Shown here piece after piece: positions 49,092 through 49,516 of a stretch of 49,516 nucleotides of DNA. The translations under genes were made by a program, and so were the position numbers. Source of the DNA: Terriglobia bacterium (GTDB lineage Bacteria; Acidobacteriota; Terriglobia; Acidiferrales; UBA7541); assembly GCA_020073705.1 (NCBI GenBank), contig JAIQES010000033.1:1-49516 (forward strand), in the 5' to 3' direction. Numbering within the stretch: the stretch's first letter is position 1; each line of letters opens with the position of its first letter. A model generated the notes under the pieces. It searched no databases, was not told where the DNA came from, and worked only from the letters and a program-made list of their open reading frames with translations.

Positions 49092-49516
49092 ATGGCCCAT
49101 CTGGATGCTCTGATCGAAGATCTTGTTGCGGCGAATCGGATACTCGCAACCGAAAATGTGGTGGACGCCTTTGGCCATGTGAGCGTGCGCCACCCGGAGG
49201 ACGCCGGCCGTTACTTGATATCGCGGGCTAAGTCCCCAGAGTTGGTTGATTCAGATGACATTATGGAGTTTACCCTCGATGGTGCGCCCGTCGATGCGCG
49301 CGGACGAAAGCCATACCTGGAACGTTTCATCCACGGCGCGCTGTATGAGGCCAGACCGGATATCCAGTCCGTGGTCCACAATCACAGCCGCAGCGTGATT
49401 CCTTTCGGCATCACCGGAGAAAAGCTCAGACCCGTTATGCATAGTTGCGCGACGATGGGGCGCGAGGTTCCGGTGTGGGATGCCCAGGACAAATTTGGCG
49501 ATACGGACTTGCTGAT
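49092..49516 (+). CDS. Second class II aldolase/adducin-family protein, 3' end cut by window
   Basis: An open frame of 141 codons that runs off the window. It starts MAHLDALIEDLVAANRILATENVVDAFGHVSVRH, the family N terminus, and has the acidic residue region YLERFIHGALYEARPD and the His-x-His motif VVHNHSRSV. GAGAGAGGGA lies just before ATG 49092. It is clearly diverged from the gene upstream, so the pair is not a recent duplication. Confidence 0.85.
   Translation, partial: MAHLDALIEDLVAANRILATENVVDAFGHVSVRHPEDAGRYLISRAKSPELVDSDDIMEFTLDGAPVDARGRKPYLERFIHGALYEARPDIQSVVHNHSRSVIPFGITGEKLRPVMHSCATMGREVPVWDAQDKFGDTDLL

Overview
The window reads as one continuous, GC-rich chromosomal stretch of a Gram-negative-type bacterium. 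The signs are outer-membrane beta-barrel proteins with signal peptides, SecA with a zinc tail, and zinc-binding (C+) forms of S4, S14, L24 and L36. Overall gene style (frequent GTG/TTG starts, tig-clpP-clpX-lon order, GTCATTCCGAG-type intergenic palindromes) fits Acidobacteriota best. That placement is an inference from style, not from a search. No rRNA, tRNA, CRISPR array, transposase or phage gene was seen.

Region 1 (1-17.6 kb, + strand) is the S10-spc-alpha ribosomal super-operon in classical order: tuf (5' end cut by the window), rpsJ, rplC, rplD, rplW, rplB, an unrecognised basic Cys/His protein, rpsS, rplV, rpsC, rplP, rpmC, rpsQ, rplN, rplX, rplE, rpsN, rpsH, rplF, rplR, rpsE, rpmD, rplO, secY, adk, map, infA, rpmJ, rpsM, rpsK, rpsD, rpoA, rplQ. 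A strong hairpin follows rplQ. Several of these proteins carry low-complexity extensions (L4, S19, L22, L17, S11, IF-1). The extra small gene between rplB and rpsS is the most novel-looking part.

Region 2 (17.7-26.8 kb) is mixed. It holds guaB with its own promoter and leader hairpin and a coupled VanZ-like gene, then a YheT-type hydrolase. An accessory catabolic block follows: a Rieske oxygenase, a divergent cupin, and a cyclase/fumarylacetoacetase pair. The cyclase/fumarylacetoacetase pair is bracketed by two copies of the same C-terminal coding tail (SIIADRIE-stop), one in an intact gene and one a remnant. Next come a single-span membrane protein coupled to a serine-kinase-type anti-sigma ATPase, and a small Cys-containing protein.

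Region 3 (27-39.7 kb) holds two predicted outer-membrane barrels, secA (with promoter and leader hairpin), a short Mrp-type ATPase, a gamma-carbonic anhydrase, hisS, aspS, mutL and cmk. hisS is bracketed by two imperfect palindromic REPIN-like repeats.

Region 4 (39.8-47.2 kb, - strand) holds rho and the protein quality-control cluster tig-clpP-clpX-lon, read from a near-consensus promoter upstream of tig. Region 5 (47.4-49.5 kb) holds a periplasmic YceI-like protein and two tandem class II aldolase-family genes, the second cut by the window end.
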